The position numbers and the translations under genes were made by a program. DNA of 64,000 nt, taken from Oscillospiraceae bacterium. Lineage in GTDB: Bacteria; Bacillota; Clostridia; Oscillospirales; CAG-272. The stretch covers positions 1 to 64,000 of the forward strand of contig SVRQ01000008.1 in NCBI GenBank assembly GCA_015064725.1, read 5' to 3'. Positions 24,186 to 33,293 of this stretch are shown piece by piece; position 1 is the stretch's first letter; each line of letters starts with the position of its first letter. The notes beneath the pieces are model-generated. The model saw only the letters and a program-made list of their open reading frames with translations, ran no database searches and had not been told where the DNA came from.

Positions 24186-25625
24186 ATGAAAAAGATACTT
24201 TTCGCCGGTGCCGAGGCTATGCCTTTTGCGGCAACGGGCGGTTTGGGCGACGTTCTCGGCGCGCTCCCCTCATCCCTTACTTACGTACACCCCGATTGGG
24301 ACGTAAGAGTCGTAATACCGCTTTATGCTCAGGTCGGCAAGGAATGGCGCGATAAGATGACTTTTGAAAAAAGCATCACGGTTGGCCTTGCATGGAGAGA
24401 GCAGTACTGCGGAATATATTCGCTCAATTACAAGGGTGTGAAATATTACTTCCTTGATAACGAATATTACTTCAAGCGTGCATCTCTTTACGGATTTTTC
24501 GACGATCCCGAACGCTTTGCGTTCTTCTCCCGTGCGCTTCTCGATATGATGGCGGCCGTGGATTTCTATCCCGATATACTCCACGCAAACGATTGGCAGA
24601 CGGCGCTTTCCGTTGTGGTCCTCAAGCAGGAGCGCGCGGATTGGGAAGGCTACAAGGACGTAAAAGCTGTTTATACCATCCATAATATCGATTATCAGGG
24701 CATATACGGTATGGGTATTCTCGGTGACGTTTTCGGACTTTCCGAGGAAAACGCATCCATTATGGAATATAACGGAGATATAAACCTTACAAAGGGTGCT
24801 ATCGTCTGTGCGGACTTTGTTACGACGGTAAGCCCCAGATATGCGGAAGAGATCAAGACGGAGTATTTCTCCCATGGCTTGCACCATATCATCAATCAGT
24901 ACAGCTATAAGATAGGCGGTATCATCAACGGTATCGATGAGGCTGTATATAACCCGAAAAATGACCTGGACATTCCCTTTACATATACCAACCGCGGGCT
25001 TGCGGGAAAGAAGAGGGATAAGGAAGAACTTCAGAAGGAGTTCGGCCTTAACGTAGATCCCGACGTTCCCGTGATCGCAATGGTGTCCCGCCTTGCGGAG
25101 CACAAGGGCTTCGACCTTGTTTGCGCTATTGCGGATGAGCTTATGAACGATAACGTACAGTTCGTCCTTCTCGGCACGGGCGACCCCGGATTTGAACATT
25201 TCTTTGAAGAATTCGGCAAGCGCCATCCCGGAAAAGCAGGCATCAAGCTTGCGTATAACCGCAAGCTCTCCAAGCTTATCTATGCGGGCGCGGATATGTT
25301 CCTCATGCCTTCCAAGTCGGAGGCGTGCGGACTTGCACAGATGATCGCTTCACGCTACGGCACAGTGCCGATAGTTCGTGAAACGGGCGGTCTTTACGAT
25401 ACTATCAAGCCCTACTCTTGGGACAGAAGCGGTAACGGCTTTACCTTTGCCGCATATAATGCGTATGATATGCTCTACGTTATCAGAGAGGCAGAGGGTA
25501 TTTTCCAGGATAAAGAAAACTGGGATAGACTCGTTAAGAAAATTATGAAAATCGACTTCTCGTGGAAAACTTCCGCAAGCAAATATGCGGACCTCTACGA
25601 AACTATATCACCGGCAAAGCAATAA
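24186..25625 (+). CDS. glgA: Glycogen synthase (ADP-glucose type, GT5)
   Basis: 479 residues, the normal length. It transfers glucose from ADP-glucose to the non-reducing end of alpha-1,4 glucan. The N-terminal GT5 domain has the glycine-rich loop as FAATGGLGDV instead of KTGGL, so the lysine that contacts ADP-glucose in the E. coli enzyme is absent. HANDWQTAL and the C-terminal MVSRLAEHKGFDL and PSKSEACGLAQMIASRYGTVPIVRETGGL are present. It follows glgD by 25 bases and precedes glgP by 13. Confidence 0.94.
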   Translation: MKKILFAGAEAMPFAATGGLGDVLGALPSSLTYVHPDWDVRVVIPLYAQVGKEWRDKMTFEKSITVGLAWREQYCGIYSLNYKGVKYYFLDNEYYFKRASLYGFFDDPERFAFFSRALLDMMAAVDFYPDILHANDWQTALSVVVLKQERADWEGYKDVKAVYTIHNIDYQGIYGMGILGDVFGLSEENASIMEYNGDINLTKGAIVCADFVTTVSPRYAEEIKTEYFSHGLHHIINQYSYKIGGIINGIDEAVYNPKNDLDIPFTYTNRGLAGKKRDKEELQKEFGLNVDPDVPVIAMVSRLAEHKGFDLVCAIADELMNDNVQFVLLGTGDPGFEHFFEEFGKRHPGKAGIKLAYNRKLSKLIYAGADMFLMPSKSEACGLAQMIASRYGTVPIVRETGGLYDTIKPYSWDRSGNGFTFAAYNAYDMLYVIREAEGIFQDKENWDRLVKKIMKIDFSWKTSASKYADLYETISPAKQ

Positions 25626-25638
25626 TTCGGAGGAAAAA

Positions 25639-28065
25639 ATGGCAGATTCAATCAAACAGCAGAAAATAAAGGAAGCGCTCGAAAATAAGCTTTCCCGCTA
25701 CTTCGGCGTAGCGGCGGACGACGCTTCCAAAGATCAGGTTTATAAAGCGGTTATCCTTACTGTAAAGGATATGCTTACAAGCGGCAGATCGACGTTCCGC
25801 AAAGCAATGAAAAACGATAAGGCAAAGCGCGTTTATTACCTTTGCATGGAGTTCCTTATAGGACCCTCCCTACGTAACAATCTTCGCAACCTCGGCGTTG
25901 TGGAAGAATACGCAGAGGTACTTTCCGAGATGGGCTATGACATCAACGAGCTTTACACGATGGAACGCGATCCCGGTCTTGGCAACGGCGGTCTTGGCAG
26001 ACTTGCGGCTTGCTTTATGGACTCTCTCACAACGCTCGATTATCCCGCAACGGGTTTCTCCCTTTGCTATGAATACGGTCTTTTCAAGCAGAAGATCATA
26101 GACGGCGACCAGGTGGAGCTTCCCGATGTATGGATGCCCTCCGGCGACGGTTGGCTCGTTCCCAGAACGGATAAGACCTTTACCGTTCGTTTCGGCGGTA
26201 AGCTTTCCGAAAAGTGGGATGATGACCACCTCAACATCATTCATACGGACTATGAAGAGGTTCAGGCGGTTCCGTATGATATGATGATCTCCGGTTATGA
26301 CAGCTTTGCTGTAAATAACCTGCGTTTGTGGCGCGCACATGATATTACAAACTTCAATATGAAGCTGTTTACACAGGGTCAGTATATGCAGGCTGTTAAA
26401 CAGAATACGGATGCGGAAACGATAACAAAGGTGCTTTATCCTTCCGATGACCATATGGAAGGTAAGATCCTCCGCCTTAACCAGCAGTATTTCCTTGTTT
26501 CCGCTTCCTTGCAGAATATCATTGCGGATCACCTTGCTGTTTACGGTACGCTTTCCAACTTCGCGGAAAAGAACTCTATCCATATAAACGATACCCACCC
26601 CGCGCTCTGCATTCCCGAGCTTATGAGAATCTTTATGGACACATATTCCTACTCTTGGGAATCCGCTTGGGATATAGTTACAAAGACTGTTTCTTATACT
26701 AACCATACAGTCCTTCCCGAAGCGCTTGAATGCTGGAACGAGGACCTCTTCCGTCTTCGTCTTCCCAGAATCCACCAGATCGTTTGCGAGATCAACCGCA
26801 GATTCTGCGCAGATCTTTGGGATGCATACCCCGGAGATTGGGACAGAATTTCCCGTATGTCCATCCTTGGCAACGGTCAGGTAAGAATGGCGAACCTTTC
26901 CGTTGTAGGTTCCCACCACACAAACGGTGTTTCTGCGCTTCACAGCGAAATTTTGAAACAGACCGTTTTCCACGATTTCTATAAATACACACCCGATAAA
27001 TTTACAAACGTAACGAACGGTATTGCTCACCGCCGTTGGCTTTGCTACTCCAATCCCGAGCTTGCAGCCCTTCTCGATGAAACTATCGGAACGGATTACC
27101 GCAAGAATCCGCAGTCTATTTCCGCGTTTGCTAAATATATCAACGATTCCTCCGTTACGGATCAGCTGCGCGCTATCAAGCACCACAATAAGGAAAGATT
27201 TGCGGCAAAATATAATGCCGTAACAGGCGGCTCCATCGATACGCACGCTATCTTTGACGTACAGGTAAAACGAATCCACGAATACAAGCGCCAGCTTCTC
27301 AACGTGCTTAAAATAGTTTCTCTCTACGATGAGCTCCTTCAGAATCCCGACCTTGATATCAAGCCCCAGACGTTTATCTTCGGCGGTAAGGCTGCACCCG
27401 GCTACTATTTTGCAAAGGATATTATAAAACTCATCTGGTCCCTTGGCAAAGAGATCGATAAGAATCCCAAGATCCGCGAAAAGATCCGCGTTATCTACCT
27501 TGAGGATTACAACGTAAGCACGGCAGAGATACTTATGCCCTCCACGGATATTTCGGAGCAGATCTCTCTTGCGGGTAAAGAAGCTTCCGGTACGGGCTGT
27601 ATGAAGTTTATGATAAACGGCGCACTTACGCTCGGTACGCTTGACGGTGCTAACGTAGAAATGGCAGAGGCTGTGGGCAGAGATAACATCTATATCTTCG
27701 GTCTTACTTCCGAAGAGGTTGACGATCTCTGGAAGCGCGGCTATAACTCTATGATCTACTACAAGACCAATCCCAGACTCAAATCCACTATCGATCGCAT
27801 TTCACGCGGCTTTAACGGTGAAGATTTCTCCGGTGTTGTAAACTACTTCCTTGCAAGCGGCAAGATCGCAGACCCCTATATGTGTCTTGCAGACTTTGAG
27901 TCCTACGTTAAAACAGCGCAGAAGGTGGTTGACGATTACGCGGACAGAGATACTTGGACAAAGCGCTCTCTTCTCAATATCGCTGCCGCAGGCAAATTTG
28001 CTTCCGACAGAAGCATTGACGAATATGCAGAGAATATCTGGAACTTAAAATCTATAAAGGAATAA
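25639..28065 (+). CDS. glgP: Glycogen/maltodextrin phosphorylase (GT35)
   Basis: 808 residues from the ATG at 25639, which follows CGGAGG; the open frame extends into the end of glgA but with no ribosome binding site. It releases glucose-1-phosphate from alpha-1,4 glucan with phosphate, using pyridoxal phosphate. The PLP lysine is in EASGTGCMKFMINGAL (about residue 656; many relatives have Asn where this has Cys). The N-terminal part shows GLGNGGLGRLAACFMDS and the middle has NDTHPALCIPELMR and KRIHEYKRQLLN. Part of the glycogen operon; it balances synthesis and breakdown. Confidence 0.95.
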   Translation: MADSIKQQKIKEALENKLSRYFGVAADDASKDQVYKAVILTVKDMLTSGRSTFRKAMKNDKAKRVYYLCMEFLIGPSLRNNLRNLGVVEEYAEVLSEMGYDINELYTMERDPGLGNGGLGRLAACFMDSLTTLDYPATGFSLCYEYGLFKQKIIDGDQVELPDVWMPSGDGWLVPRTDKTFTVRFGGKLSEKWDDDHLNIIHTDYEEVQAVPYDMMISGYDSFAVNNLRLWRAHDITNFNMKLFTQGQYMQAVKQNTDAETITKVLYPSDDHMEGKILRLNQQYFLVSASLQNIIADHLAVYGTLSNFAEKNSIHINDTHPALCIPELMRIFMDTYSYSWESAWDIVTKTVSYTNHTVLPEALECWNEDLFRLRLPRIHQIVCEINRRFCADLWDAYPGDWDRISRMSILGNGQVRMANLSVVGSHHTNGVSALHSEILKQTVFHDFYKYTPDKFTNVTNGIAHRRWLCYSNPELAALLDETIGTDYRKNPQSISAFAKYINDSSVTDQLRAIKHHNKERFAAKYNAVTGGSIDTHAIFDVQVKRIHEYKRQLLNVLKIVSLYDELLQNPDLDIKPQTFIFGGKAAPGYYFAKDIIKLIWSLGKEIDKNPKIREKIRVIYLEDYNVSTAEILMPSTDISEQISLAGKEASGTGCMKFMINGALTLGTLDGANVEMAEAVGRDNIYIFGLTSEEVDDLWKRGYNSMIYYKTNPRLKSTIDRISRGFNGEDFSGVVNYFLASGKIADPYMCLADFESYVKTAQKVVDDYADRDTWTKRSLLNIAAAGKFASDRSIDEYAENIWNLKSIKE

Positions 28066-28072
28066 CTTTTTT

Positions 28073-30019
28073 ATGTCGAGCTTTATAAAAGGCAATAAGA
28101 TTTGGCACAGAATAGAGAAAAAAATTCTCATTTCAGAGGGGAAAGAAACGGAGCCGGGGCTTTGCGGAGCTTTCACGCTTGACAGCACCGTGCGCTTCAT
28201 TCTCGATATGAAGATTTCCGCAAAGAGCGCCAAGATGATATTCATTTCCGACGCAAACGGTAAAAGACAGGAATTTGAAATGATCTCGGACTGTGACGGA
28301 AACTTTTTTGCAGAGATCCCTATGAAGAGCATCTGCGAAAAAAGCGGGTTGTTCTTTTATGAGTACTTGCTTAATACCGCGCACGGCGATTTCTACGTCG
28401 TGCGCGACAACGCCGACTTTACGGAAAAGATCATAGATAAAGAGCCGAACGGCGAAGAACGCTTTCAGCTCCTAATTTATGAAAAAAGGGAACGATACCC
28501 CGAATTTTTCCGCGGCGGCATTGCGTATCAGATATTTGTAGATAGATTTTTCCGCGGCGGAAACGAACCTCTCAAGTCCGATGCCGAGCTTAATCCCGAT
28601 TGGTACGGCGGCGTTCCCGCTTATTTCCGTCCGGGAGATAAAGAATTCAAAAACAACGTGTTTTTCGGCGGGGATCTTCCCGGCGTTGAAAAGAAGCTTT
28701 CATATATAGCTTCCCTTGGAGTTACGACCGTATATCTTAATCCAATATTCCTTTCCTCCTCGACGCATAAATACGATACGGCGGATTATATGCAGATAGA
28801 CCCGATGTTTGGCGGCGAAGAGGGTTTTCGTTCCTTTATGAAGGCGGCGAAAAAGCACGGGATCTCCGTTATCCTCGACGGTGTTTTTAACCATACGGGC
28901 GATGACAGTATATATTTCAATAAATACGGAAAATACGATACTGTCGGGGCGTATCAATCCAAGGACTCCCCCTATGCCGAATGGTATAATTTTACGGATT
29001 TTCCGGAAGAATACGAATCTTGGTGGGGCTTTAAAAATCTTCCCCGTGTTATGAGCGATACCCCGTCATATAAAAAATTCCTCTTCGGAGAGGACGGCGT
29101 TATCCGCAAATACATCCGCGAGGGTATTTGCGGTTGGAGGCTTGACGTTGCGGATGAGCTTTCCGATGAATTTTTGGAGGAGCTTGCCGCCTCCGCTAGG
29201 GAAGAGAGAGCAGATGCTCTTGTTCTGGGCGAGGTGTGGGAGGATGCTTCCAATAAGGTGTCCTACGGCAAGCGGCGTTCCTATTTTTCGGGCAAGGAGC
29301 TTGACTCCGTTATGAATTATCCGATGCGTGAGGCGATAATCGCTTACGTTCGCCACGGTGATATGTGGAAGTTCTTGCGGACGGCAAACTCCCTTTACTA
29401 TAACTATCCCAGAGAAATGACACATCAGCTGCTCAACCTGCTCGGCTCGCACGACACAGTGCGCGCTATCACGATGCTTGCGGGTTCCAGCAGCGAAGGG
29501 CTCTCCTCCGATATGCTTGCGGAAAAGCGTATGACTCAGGAGGAGTATAAGCTTGGCGTAAAGAGGCTCAAGCTTGCATATTTTATCCTTGCTACGATAC
29601 CCGGTGTGCCGTGTATCTATTACGGCGATGAGATCGGAATGGAGGGGGAAAAAGACCCCTTTAACCGCAGACCGTACCCTTGGGGCAGAGAAAACCACGA
29701 TCTTCTGCGTTACTTCCGTAAGGTCGGAAGGATGAGAAGAAGGGAAGATGCGTTTGCCGACGCAGATTTTGAGATTATGTATATTGACCGTTCGATTCTT
29801 GTTTTTGAACGCAGAAAGGATGACGATATATTTGTCATCGTGGTCAATCGCTCAAAAGATACGTATTCCTTCTCCGCAAAGGGCGAAGCGCAGGAAATAT
29901 TCAACCAGCGTGCGGAAAGCCGTTTCGATGTTAAGAGTATGAGTGCGTATTGCTTTAAAATAAACAAGGATACAAAGTACGGCGTAATGCCCAAGCTTAA
30001 AATATCCGATGAAAAATAA
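28073..30019 (+). CDS. GH13 family alpha-glucan hydrolase (neopullulanase/cyclomaltodextrinase-like)
   Basis: 648 residues. An N-terminal beta-sandwich (about 25-130) precedes a GH13 barrel. The four conserved regions are VILDGVFNHTG, GWRLDVADE (nucleophile Asp, about 358), VLGEVWED (acid/base Glu, about 387) and LLGSHDTVR (third Asp, about 461). AYQIFVDRFFRGG and the long segment to FFGGDLPGVEKKL match the neopullulanase/maltogenic-amylase type. There is no signal peptide, so it works inside the cell, probably trimming limit dextrins or imported maltodextrins. Its stop overlaps the next gene by 11 bases. Confidence 0.88.
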   Translation: MSSFIKGNKIWHRIEKKILISEGKETEPGLCGAFTLDSTVRFILDMKISAKSAKMIFISDANGKRQEFEMISDCDGNFFAEIPMKSICEKSGLFFYEYLLNTAHGDFYVVRDNADFTEKIIDKEPNGEERFQLLIYEKRERYPEFFRGGIAYQIFVDRFFRGGNEPLKSDAELNPDWYGGVPAYFRPGDKEFKNNVFFGGDLPGVEKKLSYIASLGVTTVYLNPIFLSSSTHKYDTADYMQIDPMFGGEEGFRSFMKAAKKHGISVILDGVFNHTGDDSIYFNKYGKYDTVGAYQSKDSPYAEWYNFTDFPEEYESWWGFKNLPRVMSDTPSYKKFLFGEDGVIRKYIREGICGWRLDVADELSDEFLEELAASAREERADALVLGEVWEDASNKVSYGKRRSYFSGKELDSVMNYPMREAIIAYVRHGDMWKFLRTANSLYYNYPREMTHQLLNLLGSHDTVRAITMLAGSSSEGLSSDMLAEKRMTQEEYKLGVKRLKLAYFILATIPGVPCIYYGDEIGMEGEKDPFNRRPYPWGRENHDLLRYFRKVGRMRRREDAFADADFEIMYIDRSILVFERRKDDDIFVIVVNRSKDTYSFSAKGEAQEIFNQRAESRFDVKSMSAYCFKINKDTKYGVMPKLKISDEK

Positions 30020-30335
30020 GATATTAAAAGGTCTTTCGGCATTTGTTTGCGTAATATCGGTTCTGCTTCTTTCTTGCTCGTGCGCGGATGCGGATATAGT
30101 TGTATCGTGCGGCGGAAACGAAACAGAGCAAAGCGAAAAGATTTTGCAAACGGAAAAGCTTTTTGCTTTGACGGTGAATATTTCCACGGGAACCTTTCAT
30201 TTGAGCGAAGATTGCCGATATGCCAAAAATGCCAAAGAAGAAAATAAAAATATAATTTTCTATTCCGACGTGCAGACGGCGATAGAGGATGGATACACGC
30301 CCTGTTCCGTCTGTGCGGGAGAATATAAAAACTGA
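30009..30335 (+). CDS. Small lipoprotein with an Ada-like C-terminal zinc-binding motif
   Basis: 108 residues. The N-terminal signal MKNKILKGLSAFVCVISV then LLLSCSC contains a lipobox, so the protein is probably lipid-anchored outside the cell. The C-terminus FHLSEDCRYAKNAKEEN ... DGYTPCSVCAGEY has the spacing His-x4-Cys then Cys-x2-Cys and resembles the small metal-binding module of Ada and of some secreted nucleases. It overlaps the GH13 gene by 11 bases, so it is translationally coupled. A role in glucan metabolism is not evident from the sequence. Confidence 0.75.
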   Translation: MKNKILKGLSAFVCVISVLLLSCSCADADIVVSCGGNETEQSEKILQTEKLFALTVNISTGTFHLSEDCRYAKNAKEENKNIIFYSDVQTAIEDGYTPCSVCAGEYKN

Positions 30336-30347
30336 ACGGAGGAAAAA

Positions 30348-32561
30348 ATGGTTAATTTTGAAACCGTATTTGCAAGAAAAAAATTGCAGATCTCAGTCTA
30401 TGCGGAAAACGTTGTCCGCATCAGAGTGAGCGAAAATTTCGAACCCACTCTCTTTGAACAATATAAGATCTACAGAGCTCCCGATGAAACGGGAGAGGTA
30501 ATTATAGACGGTGTTAAAACGGGCAAACTCAAGGTTACTTACGAAGGCGGAAAGATAACTTTTTCGTCCGATAAATTCAGCAGAGTTATCGACCTTGACA
30601 ACTCCGACGTTGCAGAGATCAAGGAGTATATGAACGAAAAGCTCAACGCTTTCCACGATGAACACGTTGTTATCATCGGCTCGGAAGACGAGGAGCAGCT
30701 TGAAACAAAGACAAAGGAATTCCAGACAGACCCAAAATATATTACGGTAAAAACGGACAAGGACCTTTTTTACGGTCTTGGCGAAAGCAATACGGACAGA
30801 CTTATCCTCAACGGTAAAACATACCGCGAGCGTGTCGTATATCAGAAATATGAATTCCCCATTCCGTTTCTTATGACTCCCGGCGGTTACGGTATCCTTG
30901 CGAACACATCCTTTTGGCACGGTATTGACGTCTGTGCGAGAAAGGATGACGAAATAATTTGGTATCTGCCCCAGGGCGATATTGACTTTATGATATTTGC
31001 CGGCGATACTATGCGCGATATCCTTGAACGCTATACTTACGTTGTCGGCCGCCCCGCGCTCCTTCCCAAGTGGGCGTACGGTCTTACGTTTATCGAGCTT
31101 TGCCAAGCTACGCAGTTTGACGTTATGGCGGACGCGGAACGCTTCCGCACACACGGCATCCCCTGCAGCGCAATAAGCCTTGAGCCGGGCTGGACTGTAA
31201 GACGTTACGATTTCTCCACCGAAAAGGTTTGGAACAGGGACAGATATTATATCAACGATTGGGCGCGCGGCGATAAACCCAATCCCAGCTTCTTCTCCGC
31301 GGCGCTCAAGCGCACGGGCTTCCGCCTCCACCTTTGGATGTGCTGCCAGTTTGACTTTACCGCGCACGAGGAAAGACAGCTTGGCAAGGAATGCGCTCCG
31401 GAAATTCCCGCATTCTTCGATCATCTCCGTCAGTTCTGCAATGACGGCGCGGACTCCTTCAAGGTTGACCCTTGCCGTATGGTAGATACCTCCGACGAAA
31501 CAAAGATATATGCAAACGGCAGAAGCGAAGCGGAAATGCACAGCTTGCTCCAGACACTTCTTGTTAAAGAAATGTACAACGGTGCGAAGAAACACCGCGG
31601 AAACGTTCGTCCTATGCACCACTATTGCGGCGGTTATACAGGCACGAGCGCATATACAGCAACAAACACGGGCGACACGGGCGGCGGTCTTAATACGCTT
31701 GCGTGGATCCTTAACTGCGGTATGTCCGGTGTTTCCAACCTCACTTGCGATATGAATATCTTCAATACACAGGGTATTCATTATGCGTTCTTCACGGGTT
31801 GGTGCCAGCTCAACTCTTGGGCGGGCTTTGAACATCCTTGGTGGGCAGGCGAAAAGCATTATAATATCTTTAAATTCTATGATATTATGCGCTATGCGCT
31901 TATGCCTTACATCTACTCCGCTTCCATTGAAGCAAACGCAACAGGTACTCCTATCTGCCGTGCGCTTCCTCTCATATTTGATGATGAAGAAGCAAACGAT
32001 CTTGTGTATGAGTATATGTTCGGCGATAACTTCCTTGTTGGCGCATTTACGGATAAGATCTATTTGCCCCAGGGCTACGTTTGGTATGATGCTTGGACGG
32101 GCGAAGAATACGAGGGCGGACAGGAAATTTCCATTTCCGTACCCGAAGATCGCGGCGGTCCTCTCTTTATCCGCGGCGGCGCTATCATCCCCACGGAAAA
32201 ACCGAAGCAGTACGAAGATGACGTTAATACAAAGGACCTTATTCTCAACCTCTATCCTTACGGAAAGAGCGAATACACGCTTTATGAAGATGACGGCGTA
32301 ACGTTCGATTATGAGCAGGGCGAACGTGCTTCCACTCGCTTTGAAATGATGGCTACGCGCGAAGGCTGCACACTTACCATCGGCAACCGCGAAGGTTACT
32401 TCAACGGTATGGCAGAGGGCAGAACTTATTCCGCAAACGTTCGTTTGCACGCAGCGCCCGCAAGCGTTAAGGTTGACGGCAAGAGCGTATTCTTTGAATA
32501 TGCAGACGGCTTTGCTAAGTTCGAGATCGGCAAAGGCAAGCTTGTTGAAATTGAATATTGA
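30348..32561 (+). CDS. GH31 family glycosidase, alpha-xylosidase (YicI)-like
   Basis: 737 residues. GH31 enzymes release alpha-linked glucose or xylose with retention. The N-terminal beta domain (1-225) leads into the barrel. The likely nucleophile is the Asp of DSFKVDPCRMV (about 374), in the place of KTDFGE of E. coli YicI, and the acid/base is probably the Asp of TNTGDTGGG (about 443). The segment HYCGGYTG differs from typical GH31 sequences. C-terminal beta domains follow from about 560. It is the last gene of the glycogen operon, 12 bases after the small lipoprotein, with a strong terminator behind it. Substrate is uncertain: isoprimeverose-type xylosides or alpha-glucans. Confidence 0.85.
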   Translation: MVNFETVFARKKLQISVYAENVVRIRVSENFEPTLFEQYKIYRAPDETGEVIIDGVKTGKLKVTYEGGKITFSSDKFSRVIDLDNSDVAEIKEYMNEKLNAFHDEHVVIIGSEDEEQLETKTKEFQTDPKYITVKTDKDLFYGLGESNTDRLILNGKTYRERVVYQKYEFPIPFLMTPGGYGILANTSFWHGIDVCARKDDEIIWYLPQGDIDFMIFAGDTMRDILERYTYVVGRPALLPKWAYGLTFIELCQATQFDVMADAERFRTHGIPCSAISLEPGWTVRRYDFSTEKVWNRDRYYINDWARGDKPNPSFFSAALKRTGFRLHLWMCCQFDFTAHEERQLGKECAPEIPAFFDHLRQFCNDGADSFKVDPCRMVDTSDETKIYANGRSEAEMHSLLQTLLVKEMYNGAKKHRGNVRPMHHYCGGYTGTSAYTATNTGDTGGGLNTLAWILNCGMSGVSNLTCDMNIFNTQGIHYAFFTGWCQLNSWAGFEHPWWAGEKHYNIFKFYDIMRYALMPYIYSASIEANATGTPICRALPLIFDDEEANDLVYEYMFGDNFLVGAFTDKIYLPQGYVWYDAWTGEEYEGGQEISISVPEDRGGPLFIRGGAIIPTEKPKQYEDDVNTKDLILNLYPYGKSEYTLYEDDGVTFDYEQGERASTRFEMMATREGCTLTIGNREGYFNGMAEGRTYSANVRLHAAPASVKVDGKSVFFEYADGFAKFEIGKGKLVEIEY

Positions 32562-32574
32562 TATAAATAAAATG

Positions 32575-32608
32575 AAAACACTCGTTGCGAAAGCAACGAG
32601 TGTTTTTT
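32575..32608. terminator. Terminator of the glycogen operon
   Basis: AAAACACTCGTTGC-GAAA-GCAACGAGTGTTTTTT, a perfect stem with a tetraloop and T tract; the stop of the opposing gene lies within its right edge. Confidence 0.92.
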
Positions 32609-32984
32609 ATACTATCGGGAAAGTTATTTCATCATTCCACACGGGAATAGGCTCATAATTCAAATAAAGCAAATATTTATCTAAAATTTCAAAAAATAAG
32701 TAAAGTGCTTTTGTTTCATCGTGTTCGCGCTCTAATATCAAAGAAAAACAACAGTGTGCGGAAAGTTCTGTTTTTAAATATTCGGCGGTAAATTCGTTAA
32801 GCCCATTTGGCAATAGATTGTGGGTTTGAGAGTTTTTTGATATTTTCATAGCAAAATCATAACCATTAGACCAATGCCAAAAATTTGTTAGGGAAGTCTT
32901 ACCAAGAATAAGAGCTGGTCGGAATTTTAATCTTGATAAGATGATTCTTTCGGCAGGGGAAATATCGATAATATCTTCTTTCAT
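32607..32984 (-). CDS. Hypothetical protein
   Basis: 125 residues, start after AAAGGA. The protein has no signal peptide or membrane segment. It holds motifs such as NFWHWSNGYDFAMKISK and a C-terminal stretch rich in aromatic residues (LYLFFEILDKYLLYLNYEP). I recognise no family. It is AT-richer than its neighbours and stands alone between the glycogen operon and hairpin array 3. It has its own promoter and shares the terminator at 32575-32608. Confidence 0.7.
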   Translation of the reverse strand: MKEDIIDISPAERIILSRLKFRPALILGKTSLTNFWHWSNGYDFAMKISKNSQTHNLLPNGLNEFTAEYLKTELSAHCCFSLILEREHDETKALYLFFEILDKYLLYLNYEPIPVWNDEITFPIV

Positions 32985-33016
32985 AAAAGTTCCTTTCGAA
33001 TTGGTACTGCGAAAAT

Positions 33017-33045
33017 TTTATAACATAAAAGTAGTTGTCTTTCAA
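33017..33045 (-). promoter_or_regulatory. Promoter of the hypothetical gene at 32607-32984
   Basis: On the minus strand TTGAAA (33045-33040), 17-base spacer, TATAAA (33022-33017). Confidence 0.65.
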
Positions 33046-33069
33046 CGATTGTTGGCGTAATTTATCGAT

Positions 33070-33258
33070 TTCAGGCGAATGAAATCTTTGCCTTGCGGCA
33101 AATGTGAAATAAATTCCTTGCGGAATTTGTGAAATTTGATGCTTTCGCATCAAGTGAAATTAAATCCACCTACTCGCCGTCGAGGCGAATTTCACACTCC
33201 GCGGGCGTATTTCACATTGCGAAGTAATTTTTCACCCACCCGCAAGGGTGGATTTAGT
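33070..33258. repeat. Hairpin array 3 with GTGAAAT / ATTTCAC separators
   Basis: The clearest of three related arrays. In the left half the separators (ATGAAAT, then three GTGAAAT) recur every 25 bases (33079, 33104, 33129, 33154) around the hairpins TTTGCC-TTGC-GGCAAA, AAATTCC-TTGC-GGAATTT and TTGATGC-TTTC-GCATCAA. The right half uses ATTTCAC (33189, 33209) and TTTTCAC near 33229. A perfect 10-bp pair TAAATCCACC / GGTGGATTTA (33161-33170, 33247-33256) encloses the right half. It fills the space between the ssrA terminator and the promoter at 33017-33045; no other gene is seen there. Confidence 0.85.
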
Positions 33259-33260
33259 TG

Positions 33261-33292
33261 AAAAACCGACTTGTTGAAACAAGTCGGTTTTT
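33261..33292 (-). terminator. Terminator of ssrA
   Basis: Stem AACCGACTTGTT / AACAAGTCGGTT flanked by A and T tracts, directly after the tmRNA 3' CCA on the minus strand. Confidence 0.88.
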
Positions 33293-33293
33293 C

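Noticed and set aside
30393-32450. 685-codon open frame antisense to the GH31 gene
   Set aside because: No start signals, no recognisable domains; explained by codon bias of the GH31 gene.
33070-33258. CRISPR array
   Set aside because: The recurring word is only seven bases, it reverses orientation midway, and the intervals are hairpins rather than unique spacers; no cas genes are nearby.
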